This document shows positions 31,180 to 40,792 of a stretch of DNA of 64,000 nucleotides, in pieces (the stretch's first letter is position 1; the number at the start of each line of letters is the position of its first letter). The notes beneath the pieces were generated by a model. The model had not been told where the DNA came from, made no database searches, and saw only the letters and a list, made by a program, of their open reading frames with translations. The position numbers were made by a program, and so were the translations under genes. Origin of the DNA: Prochlorococcus sp. AG-409-A10 (lineage in GTDB: Bacteria > Cyanobacteriota > Cyanobacteriia > PCC-6307 > Cyanobiaceae); assembly GCA_003216175.1 (NCBI GenBank), contig QCJG01000004.1, positions 47,438 to 111,437 on the forward strand, read 5' to 3'.

Positions 31180-31794
31180 ATGGATGATTCAAAATCTGCA
31201 GTTTTTGGGCAATCAAAGATTCGCTGGCTAATACATAAAACTACTGATGATTGGATAGAGCTTGCAATTTCTAATCCAATGGAAATACTTTTGGACCATG
31301 CTCATTGTGAGAGAAAGGCTGCTGGTGTAGCGCTACAACTTATGTTTCGTTATGTAAGTGAGCCTGGACTTTCAGAGGTCTTAAGCCCTTTAGCAAGAGA
31401 GGAGCTCGAACATTTTGAGAGGGTATTGTCTATTTTAAATGCGCGTGGAAAAAAACTTCAAAAATTAGCCTCACCTCCTTATGGAGGAATTCTGGCAAAA
31501 AATATTTGCAAACATGAACCACTTCGAATGTTGGATAGTTTTCTAGTCGCTGGACTTATTGAGGCAAGGAGTCATGAAAGAATGAAATTATTGTCTATAC
31601 ATTCTCCTGATATTGAACTTCGTCATTTATACGCCGACTTACTAAAAAGTGAGGCTAGGCATTTTGGGATTTATTGGAAGTTGGCAGATGAACGTTTTGA
31701 TCGAAATATTCTTAATTCTAGGTTAGAAGAATTAGCTAAGGTTGAATCTGATGCTTTATTGGAAATGCATCGTGAGCCAAGAATGCATAGTTAA
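31180..31794 (+). CDS. miaE: tRNA-(ms2io6A)-hydroxylase MiaE
   Basis: The 204-residue four-helix diiron protein hydroxylates the isopentenyl group of ms2i6A37 in tRNA. Iron ligands are visible: LLDHAHCERKAA, REELEHFE, LIEARSHER and KSEARHFGIY, giving the paired ExxH pattern. Length matches the family. It lies 7 bp after aroQ and 36 bp before cobI on the same strand. It would act on tRNAs reading UNN codons, including tRNA-Tyr. Confidence 0.93.
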   Translation: MDDSKSAVFGQSKIRWLIHKTTDDWIELAISNPMEILLDHAHCERKAAGVALQLMFRYVSEPGLSEVLSPLAREELEHFERVLSILNARGKKLQKLASPPYGGILAKNICKHEPLRMLDSFLVAGLIEARSHERMKLLSIHSPDIELRHLYADLLKSEARHFGIYWKLADERFDRNILNSRLEELAKVESDALLEMHREPRMHS

Positions 31795-31830
31795 TTATCT
31801 CTTTTAAGTAGACAGACGTTACCCAATTAA

Positions 31831-32559
31831 ATGAAAGTTTTGACTATTACTGGTTTAGGCCCCGGTGATCCCTCTTTATTAACTTTGGCAGCAGTTGATT
31901 CCATTAAAGAATCAACTGTTGTTTCTTATCCTGTCTCGATTAGGGGAGGAGAGAGTCTTGCTGAAAAAATTGCTTCAAAATGGATAACCAAAGATAAAAA
32001 AAAATTGCCCTTGCATTTTCCCATGGTTGACGATCAGAGCACTTTAAAAAGGGCATGGCGTGTTGCTGGAAATGAATTAATGAAGATGGTTGATAAAGGT
32101 GAAAGAGTTGTTTTCCTTGCTCAAGGAGATATCTCACTTTTTTCGACAGGTTCTTATCTTTCAAAGGAGCTAGAAAAATATCATCCAGAGTGCCTTGTTA
32201 AATTAATTCCAGGTGTTACCTCTTTCTCTGCAGCTGCTGCGCAAAGTAAATTACCACTTGCTTTTCAAGAAGAACAATTGCTCATATCGCCTGTGCCAGA
32301 TTCATGTGAAGAACTAAAGTTTATGTTGTCTGATGCAGCGTCAAAGAAAAGGATAGTTGTTTTGCTTAAACTTGGTAAAAAATGGGAGTGGGTCAAACCT
32401 TTGCTTGAAGAACTTGATCTAATTAAAAGGTCTATATTCGCAGAAAGAATAGGATTTTCAGATCAACAAATTCTTAGGGCATCTGATCTCTCCTTAGGCT
32501 CTAGGCCATATTTTTCTTTACTTTTGATTCGACAAAATTGGCCTAAGACAATGCCATAA
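31831..32559 (+). CDS. cobI: Precorrin-2 C20-methyltransferase
   Basis: The 242-residue tetrapyrrole methylase begins with the family motif ITGLGPGDPSLLTLAAVDSI and has the SAM-binding FLAQGDISLFSTGSY and GVTSFSAAAAQSKLPLAF segments. It methylates precorrin-2 at C20 in (pseudo)cobalamin synthesis. The start is an ATG. The stop lies 6 bp from the stop of the convergent dus gene. Confidence 0.92.
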   Translation: MKVLTITGLGPGDPSLLTLAAVDSIKESTVVSYPVSIRGGESLAEKIASKWITKDKKKLPLHFPMVDDQSTLKRAWRVAGNELMKMVDKGERVVFLAQGDISLFSTGSYLSKELEKYHPECLVKLIPGVTSFSAAAAQSKLPLAFQEEQLLISPVPDSCEELKFMLSDAASKKRIVVLLKLGKKWEWVKPLLEELDLIKRSIFAERIGFSDQQILRASDLSLGSRPYFSLLLIRQNWPKTMP

Positions 32560-32565
32560 AATTTT

Positions 32566-33558
32566 TTAGTTGAATTTAATAAGTTCGTCTTCGAGTAAAT
32601 TTATTGCGTCAGTTGGAGTGCTTGCTCTAACTAATTTATGGCGAAGAGTAGAGGCGCCTTCAAAGCCTCTGCAAGTCCAATTCATATGTTTCCTAGCAAT
32701 CAAAAGCCCATGATTACCGTTCTTTAAAACAAGTAATTTTAGATGTTCTAAGCATAAACTGACTCTCATTTTTGCGTCAGGTGGGTTAAAAGTTTTTTGA
32801 TTTTTAATTTCTTCATCAATTTGACCAACCAGCCATGGAGCGCCCATACTTGCTCTTCCGATCATCACCCCATCTGCATTAGTAATCTTTAGGCATTCAA
32901 TAGCATCTCGAGAGTTTTTAATATCACCATTTGCAATTACAGGTATGTCTAATGACTTTTTAATTTTTGATATAGCTTCCCAGTTTGCATGCCCAGAAAA
33001 TCCTTGCCTTCTCGTTCGTCCATGAACAGTTATGAGTTGCGCTCCAGCCTCCTGTAGCCCTAAAGCAAAAGACACTGGATCACTTGTGTTTTCACACCAA
33101 CCCAACCTTATCTTTACTGTTACTGGAATTGATATAGCTTTTGAAACTTTTTTGACGATTAATTGAGCAAGTTTTGGTTCTTTCAATAAAGCACTTCCGC
33201 CTCCTTTCTTTGCAATTTTTTTTACTGGGCAACCCATATTGATATCGATGAGAAATGCACCAGATAATTCTGCTTTGATGGCAGCATCTATCATTGAATC
33301 TGGCCTATGGTCAAAGATTTGAACACCAATTGGCCCACTCTCTTCTGAAAGCTCAATTACCTTGTCTTCACCATGACCTAATTCAAGACTTTTAGCATTC
33401 ACCATTTCGGTAAAAAGTAAAGCTTTTGGAGACCACCTGCGAACAAATTTCCTAAATATTTGATCACTTACTCCAGCAAGTGGGGACTGAATAACAGGAC
33501 ACTCTAAAGATCTAGAAGTTCCATTGCCTGATAAAAAAATCGGAGATAACTCTTTCAT
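32566..33558 (-). CDS. dus: tRNA-dihydrouridine synthase
   Basis: The 330-residue FMN enzyme reduces uridines in the tRNA D loop. Motifs: SPLAGVSDQIFRKFVRRW for FMN binding, the catalytic Cys in DINMGCPVKKIAKKGGGSAL, ITVHGRTRRQGFSG and VIANGDIKN. It is DusB-like by length and motif. Convergent with cobI. Confidence 0.93.
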   Translation of the reverse strand: MKELSPIFLSGNGTSRSLECPVIQSPLAGVSDQIFRKFVRRWSPKALLFTEMVNAKSLELGHGEDKVIELSEESGPIGVQIFDHRPDSMIDAAIKAELSGAFLIDINMGCPVKKIAKKGGGSALLKEPKLAQLIVKKVSKAISIPVTVKIRLGWCENTSDPVSFALGLQEAGAQLITVHGRTRRQGFSGHANWEAISKIKKSLDIPVIANGDIKNSRDAIECLKITNADGVMIGRASMGAPWLVGQIDEEIKNQKTFNPPDAKMRVSLCLEHLKLLVLKNGNHGLLIARKHMNWTCRGFEGASTLRHKLVRASTPTDAINLLEDELIKFN

Positions 33559-33885
33559 CTTTAAAGCAAGCTTGGATTTATTTCAGTCATTACAAAAAAA
33601 ACAAAGTTTTAGTTGTTTCGTTGATTTCAGAAAATAAGCAAAAAATACTTAATGATGCTTTTAAGGAAATTGGTACTTGCATAAAAGCTATCAAAATGAG
33701 AAGGATTGCTGTTAAGGATGTTTTGGTAGTTAATGAAGCTCTTTTTTTTTGGTCAATCTTTTTAGGGAAGTTTGATTTCTAAATTTCATTTTGGAATCGA
33801 ACTCTTTGCTCACACTTATAGTATGAGGAACTAATCTTAATTTTGACCTATAAAGGGTTAATAATCTTATGAAAGGTAGAGAAAT
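33559..33885. other. Intergenic region between dus and der
   Basis: About 327 bp of AT-rich DNA holding the promoters of two divergent genes. A 53-codon TTG-start frame (33621-33782) is its only coding candidate. The der ribosome-binding site GAAAGG lies at 33871-33876. Confidence 0.5.
33621..33782 (+). CDS. Possible 53-residue ORF upstream of der
   Basis: A TTG-start frame with helical character (SENKQKILNDAFKEIG, then CIKAIKMRRIAVKDVLV) and a hydrophobic end. Upstream codons in the same frame also read through (KVLVVS), so it may be a fragment of a longer ancestral gene. No family recognised and no clear ribosome-binding site. Confidence 0.25.
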   Translation: MISENKQKILNDAFKEIGTCIKAIKMRRIAVKDVLVVNEALFFWSIFLGKFDF

Positions 33886-35256
33886 TTGGCGCTACCAATA
33901 GTCGCAATAATTGGACGACCAAATGTTGGGAAATCTACATTGGTGAATCGCTTATGTCAGAGCAGGGAAGCCATTGTTCATGATGAGCCAGGGGTAACTA
34001 GAGATCGAACTTATCAAGATGGATTTTGGAGGGATAGAGATTTTAAAGTTGTAGATACTGGAGGCCTTGTTTTTGATGATGATAGTGAGTTCCTTCCTGA
34101 AATTAGAGAGCAAGCTAACCTTGCGCTTGAAGAAGCCGTAGTCGCATTAGTAATTGTTGATGGCCAGGAGGGCGTTACTGCAGCTGATGAATCGATTGCG
34201 GGATTTTTAAGGTCTCATTCCTGTCAAACACTTGTGGTGGTTAATAAATGTGAATCTCCCGAACAAGGTTTGGCAATGGCAGCTGAATTTTGGAAGCTTG
34301 GTCTTGGTGAGCCCTATCCCATTTCTGCCATACATGGAGTAGGAACAGGGGACCTGCTTGATCATGTAGTTAATTTATTCCCATCTAAAGATTTAGATGA
34401 AGTCAGTGATTCTCCTGTTCAATTGGCTATTATTGGGAGGCCAAATGTTGGTAAGTCAAGCCTTCTTAATTCTATTTGTGGAGAGACAAGAGCAATTGTT
34501 AGTTCGATTAGAGGTACGACTAGAGATACTATTGATACTCGAATTACTCATCAGGGCAAGCAATGGAAATTAGTTGATACGGCGGGAATACGTAGACGTA
34601 GAAGTGTTAATTATGGTCCAGAATTTTTTGGTATCAATCGTAGTTTTAAGGCAATAGACAGAAGTGATGTGTGTGTATTGGTTATAGATGCTTTGGATGG
34701 CGTCACAGAACAAGATCAAAGGCTTGCAGGGAGAATTGAACATGAAGGAAGAGCTTGTGTGATAGTCGTCAATAAATGGGATGCTGTCGAGAAAGATAGT
34801 CACACAATGCCTGCAATGGAAAAGGACATTCGTGCAAAACTATATTTTCTTGACTGGGCTGAGATGATTTTTACGTCTGCACTTACGGGACAAAGAGTCG
34901 AAGGTATTTTTGCATTAGCTACTTTGGCTGTTGATCAGAGTAGAAGAAGGGTAACTACCTCAGTTGTTAATGAGGTACTCACAGAGGCATTGAAATGGAG
35001 AAGTCCTCCTACCACGAGGGGTGGAAAACAAGGGCGTCTTTATTACGGGACTCAAGTGGCTATTAACCCCCCAAGTTTTACGCTGTTTGTGAATGACCCT
35101 AAATTGTTTGGAGAAACTTATCGAAGATATATTGAGAGACAAATTAGAGAAGGGTTGGGTTTTGAAGGGACTCCTATAAAATTATTTTGGAGAGGGAAGC
35201 AGCAACGTGATGTTGAAAAAGATTTGGCACGCCAACAGAAAGGGGGGCAAAATTAG
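33886..35256 (+). CDS. der: GTPase Der (EngA), ribosome assembly
   Basis: The 456-residue tandem GTPase assists 50S subunit maturation. Two G domains: [12 protein letters not shown] near residue 10 and [12 protein letters not shown] near residue 185, each with its DTGG or DTAG switch ([20 protein letters not shown]) and NKxD (VNKCE in the first, VNKWD in the second). A C-terminal KH-like domain follows. TTG start preceded by GAAAGG. NKCE in place of NKxD in the first domain is a small oddity. ecfT-like gene follows after 9 bp. Confidence 0.97.
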   Translation: MALPIVAIIGRPNVGKSTLVNRLCQSREAIVHDEPGVTRDRTYQDGFWRDRDFKVVDTGGLVFDDDSEFLPEIREQANLALEEAVVALVIVDGQEGVTAADESIAGFLRSHSCQTLVVVNKCESPEQGLAMAAEFWKLGLGEPYPISAIHGVGTGDLLDHVVNLFPSKDLDEVSDSPVQLAIIGRPNVGKSSLLNSICGETRAIVSSIRGTTRDTIDTRITHQGKQWKLVDTAGIRRRRSVNYGPEFFGINRSFKAIDRSDVCVLVIDALDGVTEQDQRLAGRIEHEGRACVIVVNKWDAVEKDSHTMPAMEKDIRAKLYFLDWAEMIFTSALTGQRVEGIFALATLAVDQSRRRVTTSVVNEVLTEALKWRSPPTTRGGKQGRLYYGTQVAINPPSFTLFVNDPKLFGETYRRYIERQIREGLGFEGTPIKLFWRGKQQRDVEKDLARQQKGGQN

Positions 35257-35265
35257 TAATTATTT

Positions 35266-36180
35266 ATGGATTGGCTAAAAAAGATTCCAATTGGTCAATA
35301 TGTTTCTGGCCAATCTAGCTGGCTCCGTAGTATTGATCCTCGAATCAAGCTATCTTGGATCCTGTTATTTTTGATAACTCCAATTTTAGCTAACTCCCTT
35401 TGGAGAATTTCAACAGTTTTTGTTCTTTTATTAATTACATTTTTTAGTTTCCTCCCTCCACGAATTTGGTGGAGATCCTTAGTGTTTTTATTGGTCTTCT
35501 CTTTGTTGATTGGATCCTTATCGATTGTTTTACCTACAAGTCAACCATCATTGGAATTGAGCATAAGAGCACCCGATGAAATACCAGGAGCAATTGTTTT
35601 GAATCAATCATGGGAGATTTTAAAGTTGGGCCCATATAACTTCGTGGGGATTTCATTTGGGCCATTAATTATCGATCGTCGCTCTGCAGAACTAGGTATT
35701 AAAACTTCGACTTTGATTTTTACTGTTATTCATAGTGTGAATTTGATGTTAATTACAACCCCTCCTGAAGACCTTGTATGGGCAATAAGGTGGTTTTTTG
35801 CGCCTTTAAAATTATTGGGATTTCCTTTGGAAAAGTTATCATTTCAACTACTTTTGGCTTTACGATTTTTACCTTTAGTTCAAGAGGAGCTCCAAAACCT
35901 CTTTCGTTCAATTGGTATGAGGGCAATTGATTTTAGAAAATTGGGGTTTAAAAGTTCATTGAGTTTGTTTGTTTCTTTAGGGGAAAGACTTTTGTCAAAT
36001 ATCTTGCTTAGAGCAGAACAGGGGGCTGATTCTTTAAGGTCAAGGGAGGGGCTTTGGCTATCTTCACAACAACTAAGACCTTGCATTGTTGTTAATCCTA
36101 AATATTTGTTGCTTAATTTAGGTTCGATTTTTTTGCTTTTGATAGCTATTAGCTTACGTTGTATGTATGGTACAACTTAA
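35266..36180 (+). CDS. Energy-coupling-factor transporter membrane subunit (EcfT/CbiQ-like)
   Basis: A 304-residue membrane protein with five to six hydrophobic helices (WILLFLITPILANSLWRIS, VFVLLLITFFSFLPP) and the EcfT C-terminal motif region ALRFLPLVQEELQNLFRSIGMRA with GERLLSNILLRAEQGADSLRSREG. It couples ATPases to a substrate-binding component for vitamin or metal uptake; no ATPase or S component is adjacent. It lies in a likely operon with der, pipX and pipY. Confidence 0.85.
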   Translation: MDWLKKIPIGQYVSGQSSWLRSIDPRIKLSWILLFLITPILANSLWRISTVFVLLLITFFSFLPPRIWWRSLVFLLVFSLLIGSLSIVLPTSQPSLELSIRAPDEIPGAIVLNQSWEILKLGPYNFVGISFGPLIIDRRSAELGIKTSTLIFTVIHSVNLMLITTPPEDLVWAIRWFFAPLKLLGFPLEKLSFQLLLALRFLPLVQEELQNLFRSIGMRAIDFRKLGFKSSLSLFVSLGERLLSNILLRAEQGADSLRSREGLWLSSQQLRPCIVVNPKYLLLNLGSIFLLLIAISLRCMYGTT

Positions 36181-36197
36181 ATAAAAAGAATTAAGAT

Positions 36198-36464
36198 TTG
36201 AACGCTGAACGCTATCTAAATCATCCAACTTTTGGAATGCTATATCTAGTGTCACCAGCGAGTAATGCTAGAGACGTCTATGCCACTTTATATGCACAGA
36301 AAATATTCTTTTTAGTTACCTTGCAACCTAGAGGAGCAACTTTTGAAGTTATTCCATATATGGATGCTCGACATCATTCAGAAATGCATTTGTCTAAATG
36401 TAAGAGAGAAAAATCCTCGGATATAGATGTTTGGAAGGAATTATTTAATCAAACTTTTATGTGA
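36198..36464 (+). CDS. pipX: PipX, PII- and NtcA-interacting coactivator
   Basis: The 88-residue protein shows the PipX pattern YLNHPTFGMLYLVS, then ATLYAQKIFFLVT and RGATFEVIPYMDARH, with a helical C-terminus. PipX binds NtcA to activate nitrogen genes when 2-oxoglutarate is high and is sequestered by PII otherwise. The start codon is TTG at 36198, after a short AT-rich gap. Its end overlaps the next gene, pipY, as in other cyanobacteria. Confidence 0.92.
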   Translation: MNAERYLNHPTFGMLYLVSPASNARDVYATLYAQKIFFLVTLQPRGATFEVIPYMDARHHSEMHLSKCKREKSSDIDVWKELFNQTFM

Positions 36465-37122
36465 CTATATTGACTTGATTTTGACTGACTCTAATGAATT
36501 TAAGATAATTAAAGACTCTTTACCACTAGGGGTGAATTTACTTGCTGTAAGCAAGGGCCATCATCATGAATCTATACGTAAACTTTCTGGTTATGGTCAG
36601 TTGGATTTTGGAGAAAGTCGATTGCAAGAGGCTATTCCCAAAAAAATTGCTCTTAATGATCTAAAGCAATTGCAATGGCATTTCGTTGGTACTTTGCAGA
36701 AAAATAAAGTTAGAGGAGTTGTTAAAGAATTTGACTTTATTCATTCTGTTGATTCTTTGTCTTTGCTTGAACGAATTTCTAGAATTTCACAGGAAGAGCA
36801 AAAAACTCCAAATATATTTTTACAAGTAAAATTTAAAGATGATCACAATAAGGGTGGATTTTTAAAACAAGATCTTTTGAAAAGTTGGTCTAAGATTATT
36901 TGTTTGAACAGTATTAATTTGATTGGACTAATGACAATTCCACCAATAGCTCTTAATTCGAATCAAAGAAAAGATTTATTTTGTGAATGTAGAAATTTTG
37001 CAAATCATTTGGGATTAAAAGATTGCTCAATGGGAATGAGCAACGATTGGCAGGAGGCTATTGAAGGAGGTGCTACTTGGATTCGTTTGGGATCTCTTCT
37101 TTTTGGGAAACGTCAGATTTAG
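36427..37122 (+). CDS. pipY: PLP-binding protein PipY (YggS/PLPBP family)
   Basis: A 231-residue alanine-racemase-fold protein that binds PLP and supports B6 and amino-acid homeostasis. Seen: the PLP Lys in LLAVSKGH (about residue 43), GQLDFGESRLQEA, LQWHFVGTLQKNK and the C-terminal GATWIRLGSLLFG. From this ATG it overlaps pipX by 38 bp; a TTG at 36475 would give a 215-residue protein after pipX and is a fair alternative. The overlap suggests translational coupling. Confidence 0.9.
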   Translation: MFGRNYLIKLLCDYIDLILTDSNEFKIIKDSLPLGVNLLAVSKGHHHESIRKLSGYGQLDFGESRLQEAIPKKIALNDLKQLQWHFVGTLQKNKVRGVVKEFDFIHSVDSLSLLERISRISQEEQKTPNIFLQVKFKDDHNKGGFLKQDLLKSWSKIICLNSINLIGLMTIPPIALNSNQRKDLFCECRNFANHLGLKDCSMGMSNDWQEAIEGGATWIRLGSLLFGKRQI

Positions 37123-37278
37123 ATATCTTGTCGAAGATATGAAAAAACTAATAAAAAAGCTTGCCCCTGAAGATAAGGAACGTTATTTAAGTATATGGTT
37201 CATACTTCATGTTGTTGAAGATGTATCGATTGTTGGCTTACCCAACTTTTTAACAAATCATCCCGAGAGGATTAACAG

Positions 37279-37854
37279 GTGTCGCTTATTTCCCGTCTTC
37301 GTGCTGTCGTCGCTGGCGATGACTTTTTAGATAGTGATTTTGATGAGCTCGATTACGAAACAAGTGATGACTTTGAAAATTTCAATAGAGCCAACAAAGA
37401 AGGAAGTGGTGAAATGGCAACTATTGCTCAGCCCAATCCTTTTGATGGTAGGAGCGGCTTTGCTTCTTCAAATGTTATTGGAATGCCTGGGATCTCAACA
37501 AATGATTCTGAAGTTAGTTTGATGGAACCTCGTAGCTTTGATGAAATGCCAAGAGTGATCCAAGCTTTGCGTGAGCGTAAAACAGTTATTTTAAATCTCA
37601 CAATGATGGAGCCTGATCAGGCTCAAAGAGCAGTTGATTTTGTCGCAGGTGGAACATTTGCTATTGATGGACATCAAGAAAGAGTTGGAGAAAGTATTTT
37701 CCTTTTTGCACCTTCTTGTGTAACGGTAACTAATTCATTTCAAGAGGAGGCTTCCCCTTCTAATATGAGTAGTAAAGGTACTGATTTGATTTCCAAGGAA
37801 ACCTCTCCTGCTCCTGAGCCTGCTTGGGGGGAGACAGTAGCGACAGCTCTTTGA
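37279..37854 (+). CDS. sepF: Cell division protein SepF
   Basis: The 191-residue protein has a membrane-binding N-terminal helix ([14 protein letters not shown]), an acidic disordered linker and the SepF beta/alpha core [19 protein letters not shown], followed by [20 protein letters not shown] and [11 protein letters not shown]. SepF anchors and shapes the FtsZ ring. Start is GTG. Its location between pipY and proC is the conserved bacterial yggS-sepF-proC cluster. Confidence 0.95.
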   Translation: MSLISRLRAVVAGDDFLDSDFDELDYETSDDFENFNRANKEGSGEMATIAQPNPFDGRSGFASSNVIGMPGISTNDSEVSLMEPRSFDEMPRVIQALRERKTVILNLTMMEPDQAQRAVDFVAGGTFAIDGHQERVGESIFLFAPSCVTVTNSFQEEASPSNMSSKGTDLISKETSPAPEPAWGETVATAL

Positions 37855-37867
37855 ATGATTAAATAGA

Positions 37868-38710
37868 TTGGAAATTTCTATTGGGATAATTGGCTTTGGC
37901 AGTATGGCTAAAGCTATTATTTTACCTCTTTTGGAAAGAGGTGAATACCAACCTCAAAATGTTTTAGGAATTGTAGGCAATAGCTCAAGTATTCCATCTG
38001 CAATGCATGATCTTCCAAAGGAAGTAAAAGTTGTATCTAGTGAAGATTCTTTCTCTAGAGAAGTATGGAAGGCTCCTTTAAAAATATTGGCTGTAAAACC
38101 TCAACAATTCAGCAAAATAAAAGAATCTGTTTCATCTTTCAAATCTAATAATCAGTCCCCTAAACCATTGTTGATTTCAGTGTTGGCTGGAATTACATTG
38201 AAAAGTCTGAGGAAAGCTTTTCCCGGTCACACATGTGTAAGAGCGGTTCCAAACACTCCTTCTCTTGTTAGCCAGGGGCTTACTGGGTTGTCTTGGGAAA
38301 ATGATATAACTTTAGATCAAAAGAAAGTTGTAAGAAAGATTTTTGAACCAATTAGTGAAATTTACGAGTTAGAGGAGCAAAAGCTTGATTCCTTTTTGGC
38401 TTTAACTTCTTCAGGGCCTGCATATATAGCTTTAGTGATTGAAGCAATGGCTGATGGGGCTGTTGCCGCAGGATTACCACGACACTTATCTAATCAATTA
38501 GCTCACAAAACACTTTCAGGAACTGCATCGCTACTAAGGAAAAAAAATTTGCATCCTGCTGCACTTAAAGACATGGTTGCCTCTCCTGGAGGTACGACAA
38601 TCAGAGCTCTTCGACACCTTGAGCTTGCGGGCTTGAGATCTGCCTTAATTGAAGCAGTTGTTTTGGCAGCTCAGAAGAGTCGTCAATTAGCTGAAGAGGT
38701 TTCGAGCTAG
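37868..38710 (+). CDS. proC: Pyrroline-5-carboxylate reductase
   Basis: The 280-residue protein reduces pyrroline-5-carboxylate to proline with NAD(P)H. Rossmann motif IGIIGFGSMAKAIILPLL is at the N-terminus, VRAVPNTPSLVSQG in the middle and LTSSGPAYIALVIEAMADGA with MVASPGGTTIRALR at the end. TTG start. The last 110 bp overlap the 3' end of the convergent glycosyltransferase, while its C-terminus stays conserved. Confidence 0.94.
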   Translation: MEISIGIIGFGSMAKAIILPLLERGEYQPQNVLGIVGNSSSIPSAMHDLPKEVKVVSSEDSFSREVWKAPLKILAVKPQQFSKIKESVSSFKSNNQSPKPLLISVLAGITLKSLRKAFPGHTCVRAVPNTPSLVSQGLTGLSWENDITLDQKKVVRKIFEPISEIYELEEQKLDSFLALTSSGPAYIALVIEAMADGAVAAGLPRHLSNQLAHKTLSGTASLLRKKNLHPAALKDMVASPGGTTIRALRHLELAGLRSALIEAVVLAAQKSRQLAEEVSS

Positions 38711-39881
38711 ATGACCTAAGTACGTCTGCATATAGAGCTTCAAGTGAGTCAATATTTTGTTGAAGTGTATATTTTTCTTCTACTCTCAAACGTGCACGTC
38801 TACCTAATTCGTGGGTAAGTACTGGTTGATCACGCAAAACAGGTAAAAGGGTCCTTAATTGAGAAGTAACTCCATCCGTGTTAAGTATGATTCCTGCTCC
38901 ATTTTTAAGCACTTCTCCATCTGCTCCAGCATCTGTGGCGACGCATGCTGTTCCAGTTGCCATGGCTTCGAGCAAGGCGATAGATAATCCCTCTACAAGA
39001 CTTGGAAGTAAAAAAACCTCAGAGATTTGAAGAAGAGCAACTCTTCTATTTTGATCGGCTTCGTATCCCCACCAAATCAAATTATCTTCTTTATTGAAGA
39101 TTGAATGATTTTCGAGTGTTGGTCTTAGTGGCCCATCTCCTACTATTACTAGTCGACATCCTTTTGGCTGGACAAATCTCCATGCACGTAGTAAAGCTTC
39201 AACATTTTTTTCTGAAGCTATTCTACCCATATAGATAAATATTCTCTCAGAACCTAGCTTTTCCCTTATCTCAAGTTGAAGCTCATCTTGTGAATTATTT
39301 GGTTTAAGGGGTTTCCATTTCTTTATGTCAATTCCATTAGGGATTACTTCAAGTCGGCTCTCTTTTACTCCTAGTTTTGCGAGAACTTCTGCTTGTAAAT
39401 CTGAAAAGACAATTACTTTGTCATACTTGGCTAATGATGGTGCATAAAGTTGGTATGTAAGTTGCTGTGTATTGGCAGTAAGATTTCTGAGTTTTGAATC
39501 AAAAGCAGGATGAAAAGTTGCGATCAAAGGTAAATCAAGTTGATGACAAAGCTCAGGTAGTCTGAAATCTAATGGAGAAAGAGTAAGACTTGCATGAACT
39601 AAATCAGGTTTAAGTCTTGAGAGAGATTCTCTAAGCTCTCTTTGAGCATTTAAAGAAGGGATGGTATAAACTTGAGATTTAATTAAATAAGGAAGACTCA
39701 CATCAGGATCATTTGCAAGTAGGGAAGTTTTATTATTCCCATCTCTCATTGGGTTATCAAAGTGAATAAAACTTGTTTGATATCCTCTTTCCCTAAGCTC
39801 TTCAGTCGTGCTAAGCCCATAACAGACATTTCCGCAAAAAGGTGTTTTTTTGCCTAGCCAGGCGATATGGGTCAATCTCAA
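38601..39881 (-). CDS. Glycosyltransferase family 4 (group 1) protein
   Basis: A 426-residue GT-B protein. Donor-site pieces: IFIYMGRIASEKNVEALLRA, LVIVGDGPLRPTLE and the EX7E-type segment PSLVEGLSIALLEAMATG. It transfers an activated sugar to an unknown acceptor, perhaps a lipid or polysaccharide. The last 37 codons overlap proC antisense; this tail (SSKPLQLIDDSSELPKQ) is outside the GT fold and is probably a readthrough extension. Confidence 0.9.
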   Translation of the reverse strand: MRLTHIAWLGKKTPFCGNVCYGLSTTEELRERGYQTSFIHFDNPMRDGNNKTSLLANDPDVSLPYLIKSQVYTIPSLNAQRELRESLSRLKPDLVHASLTLSPLDFRLPELCHQLDLPLIATFHPAFDSKLRNLTANTQQLTYQLYAPSLAKYDKVIVFSDLQAEVLAKLGVKESRLEVIPNGIDIKKWKPLKPNNSQDELQLEIREKLGSERIFIYMGRIASEKNVEALLRAWRFVQPKGCRLVIVGDGPLRPTLENHSIFNKEDNLIWWGYEADQNRRVALLQISEVFLLPSLVEGLSIALLEAMATGTACVATDAGADGEVLKNGAGIILNTDGVTSQLRTLLPVLRDQPVLTHELGRRARLRVEEKYTLQQNIDSLEALYADVLRSSSSKPLQLIDDSSELPKQLLQLRQISSPQAQGVEEL

Positions 39882-39991
39882 ACAAACCGGTATTTCAAAC
39901 TAGCAGCTACGCCATATTTCTTCTCAAACTATTGTTAATAGTTAAATAATTTAAAAATAAGATTTTCTAATAAAAATTCAAATATAAGGTT

Positions 39992-40792
39992 CTACTTGAT
40001 ATTTAGATCATTACTAATTATTACTTCTCTCATCATTTGAAGAGATGTAATTTTTTTTTGTAAATGAGTCTCAATCCAGGTTTCAACAATTCTCAGTAGT
40101 TTTAACCAGACATTTTTAGGACCTAATAATTTCCCATTACTGTGAAAAGGTAATTTTTCAAGTAATAGTCTCTGAAGTAAAGCAAGTTCAGATGGATTCA
40201 GCTCTGCGCTTGCATTAGGAATTGTTCCAATAGCAAAACCTTCTTCAGGTATAAAGCTGCACTTCCAGCTCCATTCTCCAATAGGTGGTATCAGCCTGGA
40301 ACCAGAATGACAACAGTTTTGAAGTGGTAAGCAATATCCTCCTAGAGCCAATAAATGAACACACGATTGAACGCTTATTGCTAAAGCTTCTAATGAATCA
40401 AATTCTGTTTTATGTAAGTCATTTAGTCTATTTAAATGGATTAAAACTAATTTAAGTAAATCTTTTTGAGGATCTTCATTGCCAACCATAACCATAATTA
40501 GCTCTGAAATCGCTTGTGCTGCTGAAAGTGTTTCGATGTTTCTTCCTAGATCCCCATAACTCTTAAGAATCTTTATTTGTGTAACTCGCCTAAGATTTTT
40601 CCTCCCGACTATATGTAAGTCTAAAAAATTAAAAGGTGATGTCGCTCCAAGTCTGCTTTTGGGTTTTCTTGCTCCTGGTATAGCAAAACGAGATATTCCA
40701 TTTTCTTCACTAAGTATGGTTAATAGCCTGTCATTCTCGCCGAGAGGTCCAACTTTTAAAGACAGTCCTTTCATTCTTTGATTTAGACTCAT
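39992..40792 (-). CDS. recO: DNA repair protein RecO
   Basis: The 266-residue protein has the RecO OB-fold N-terminus (KVGPLGENDRLLTILSEENG, then AIPGARKPKSRLGATSPFN), a helical middle and the zinc-region fragment QNCCHSGSRLIPP. RecO loads RecA on SSB-coated DNA with RecR. Start overlaps the deoC stop by one base, so the two are translationally coupled. Confidence 0.93.
   Translation of the reverse strand: MSLNQRMKGLSLKVGPLGENDRLLTILSEENGISRFAIPGARKPKSRLGATSPFNFLDLHIVGRKNLRRVTQIKILKSYGDLGRNIETLSAAQAISELIMVMVGNEDPQKDLLKLVLIHLNRLNDLHKTEFDSLEALAISVQSCVHLLALGGYCLPLQNCCHSGSRLIPPIGEWSWKCSFIPEEGFAIGTIPNASAELNPSELALLQRLLLEKLPFHSNGKLLGPKNVWLKLLRIVETWIETHLQKKITSLQMMREVIISNDLNIK

Noticed and set aside
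37061..37330. 89-codon ORF between pipY and sepF
   Set aside because: It overlaps the 3' end of pipY and the start of sepF in another frame; no independent support.
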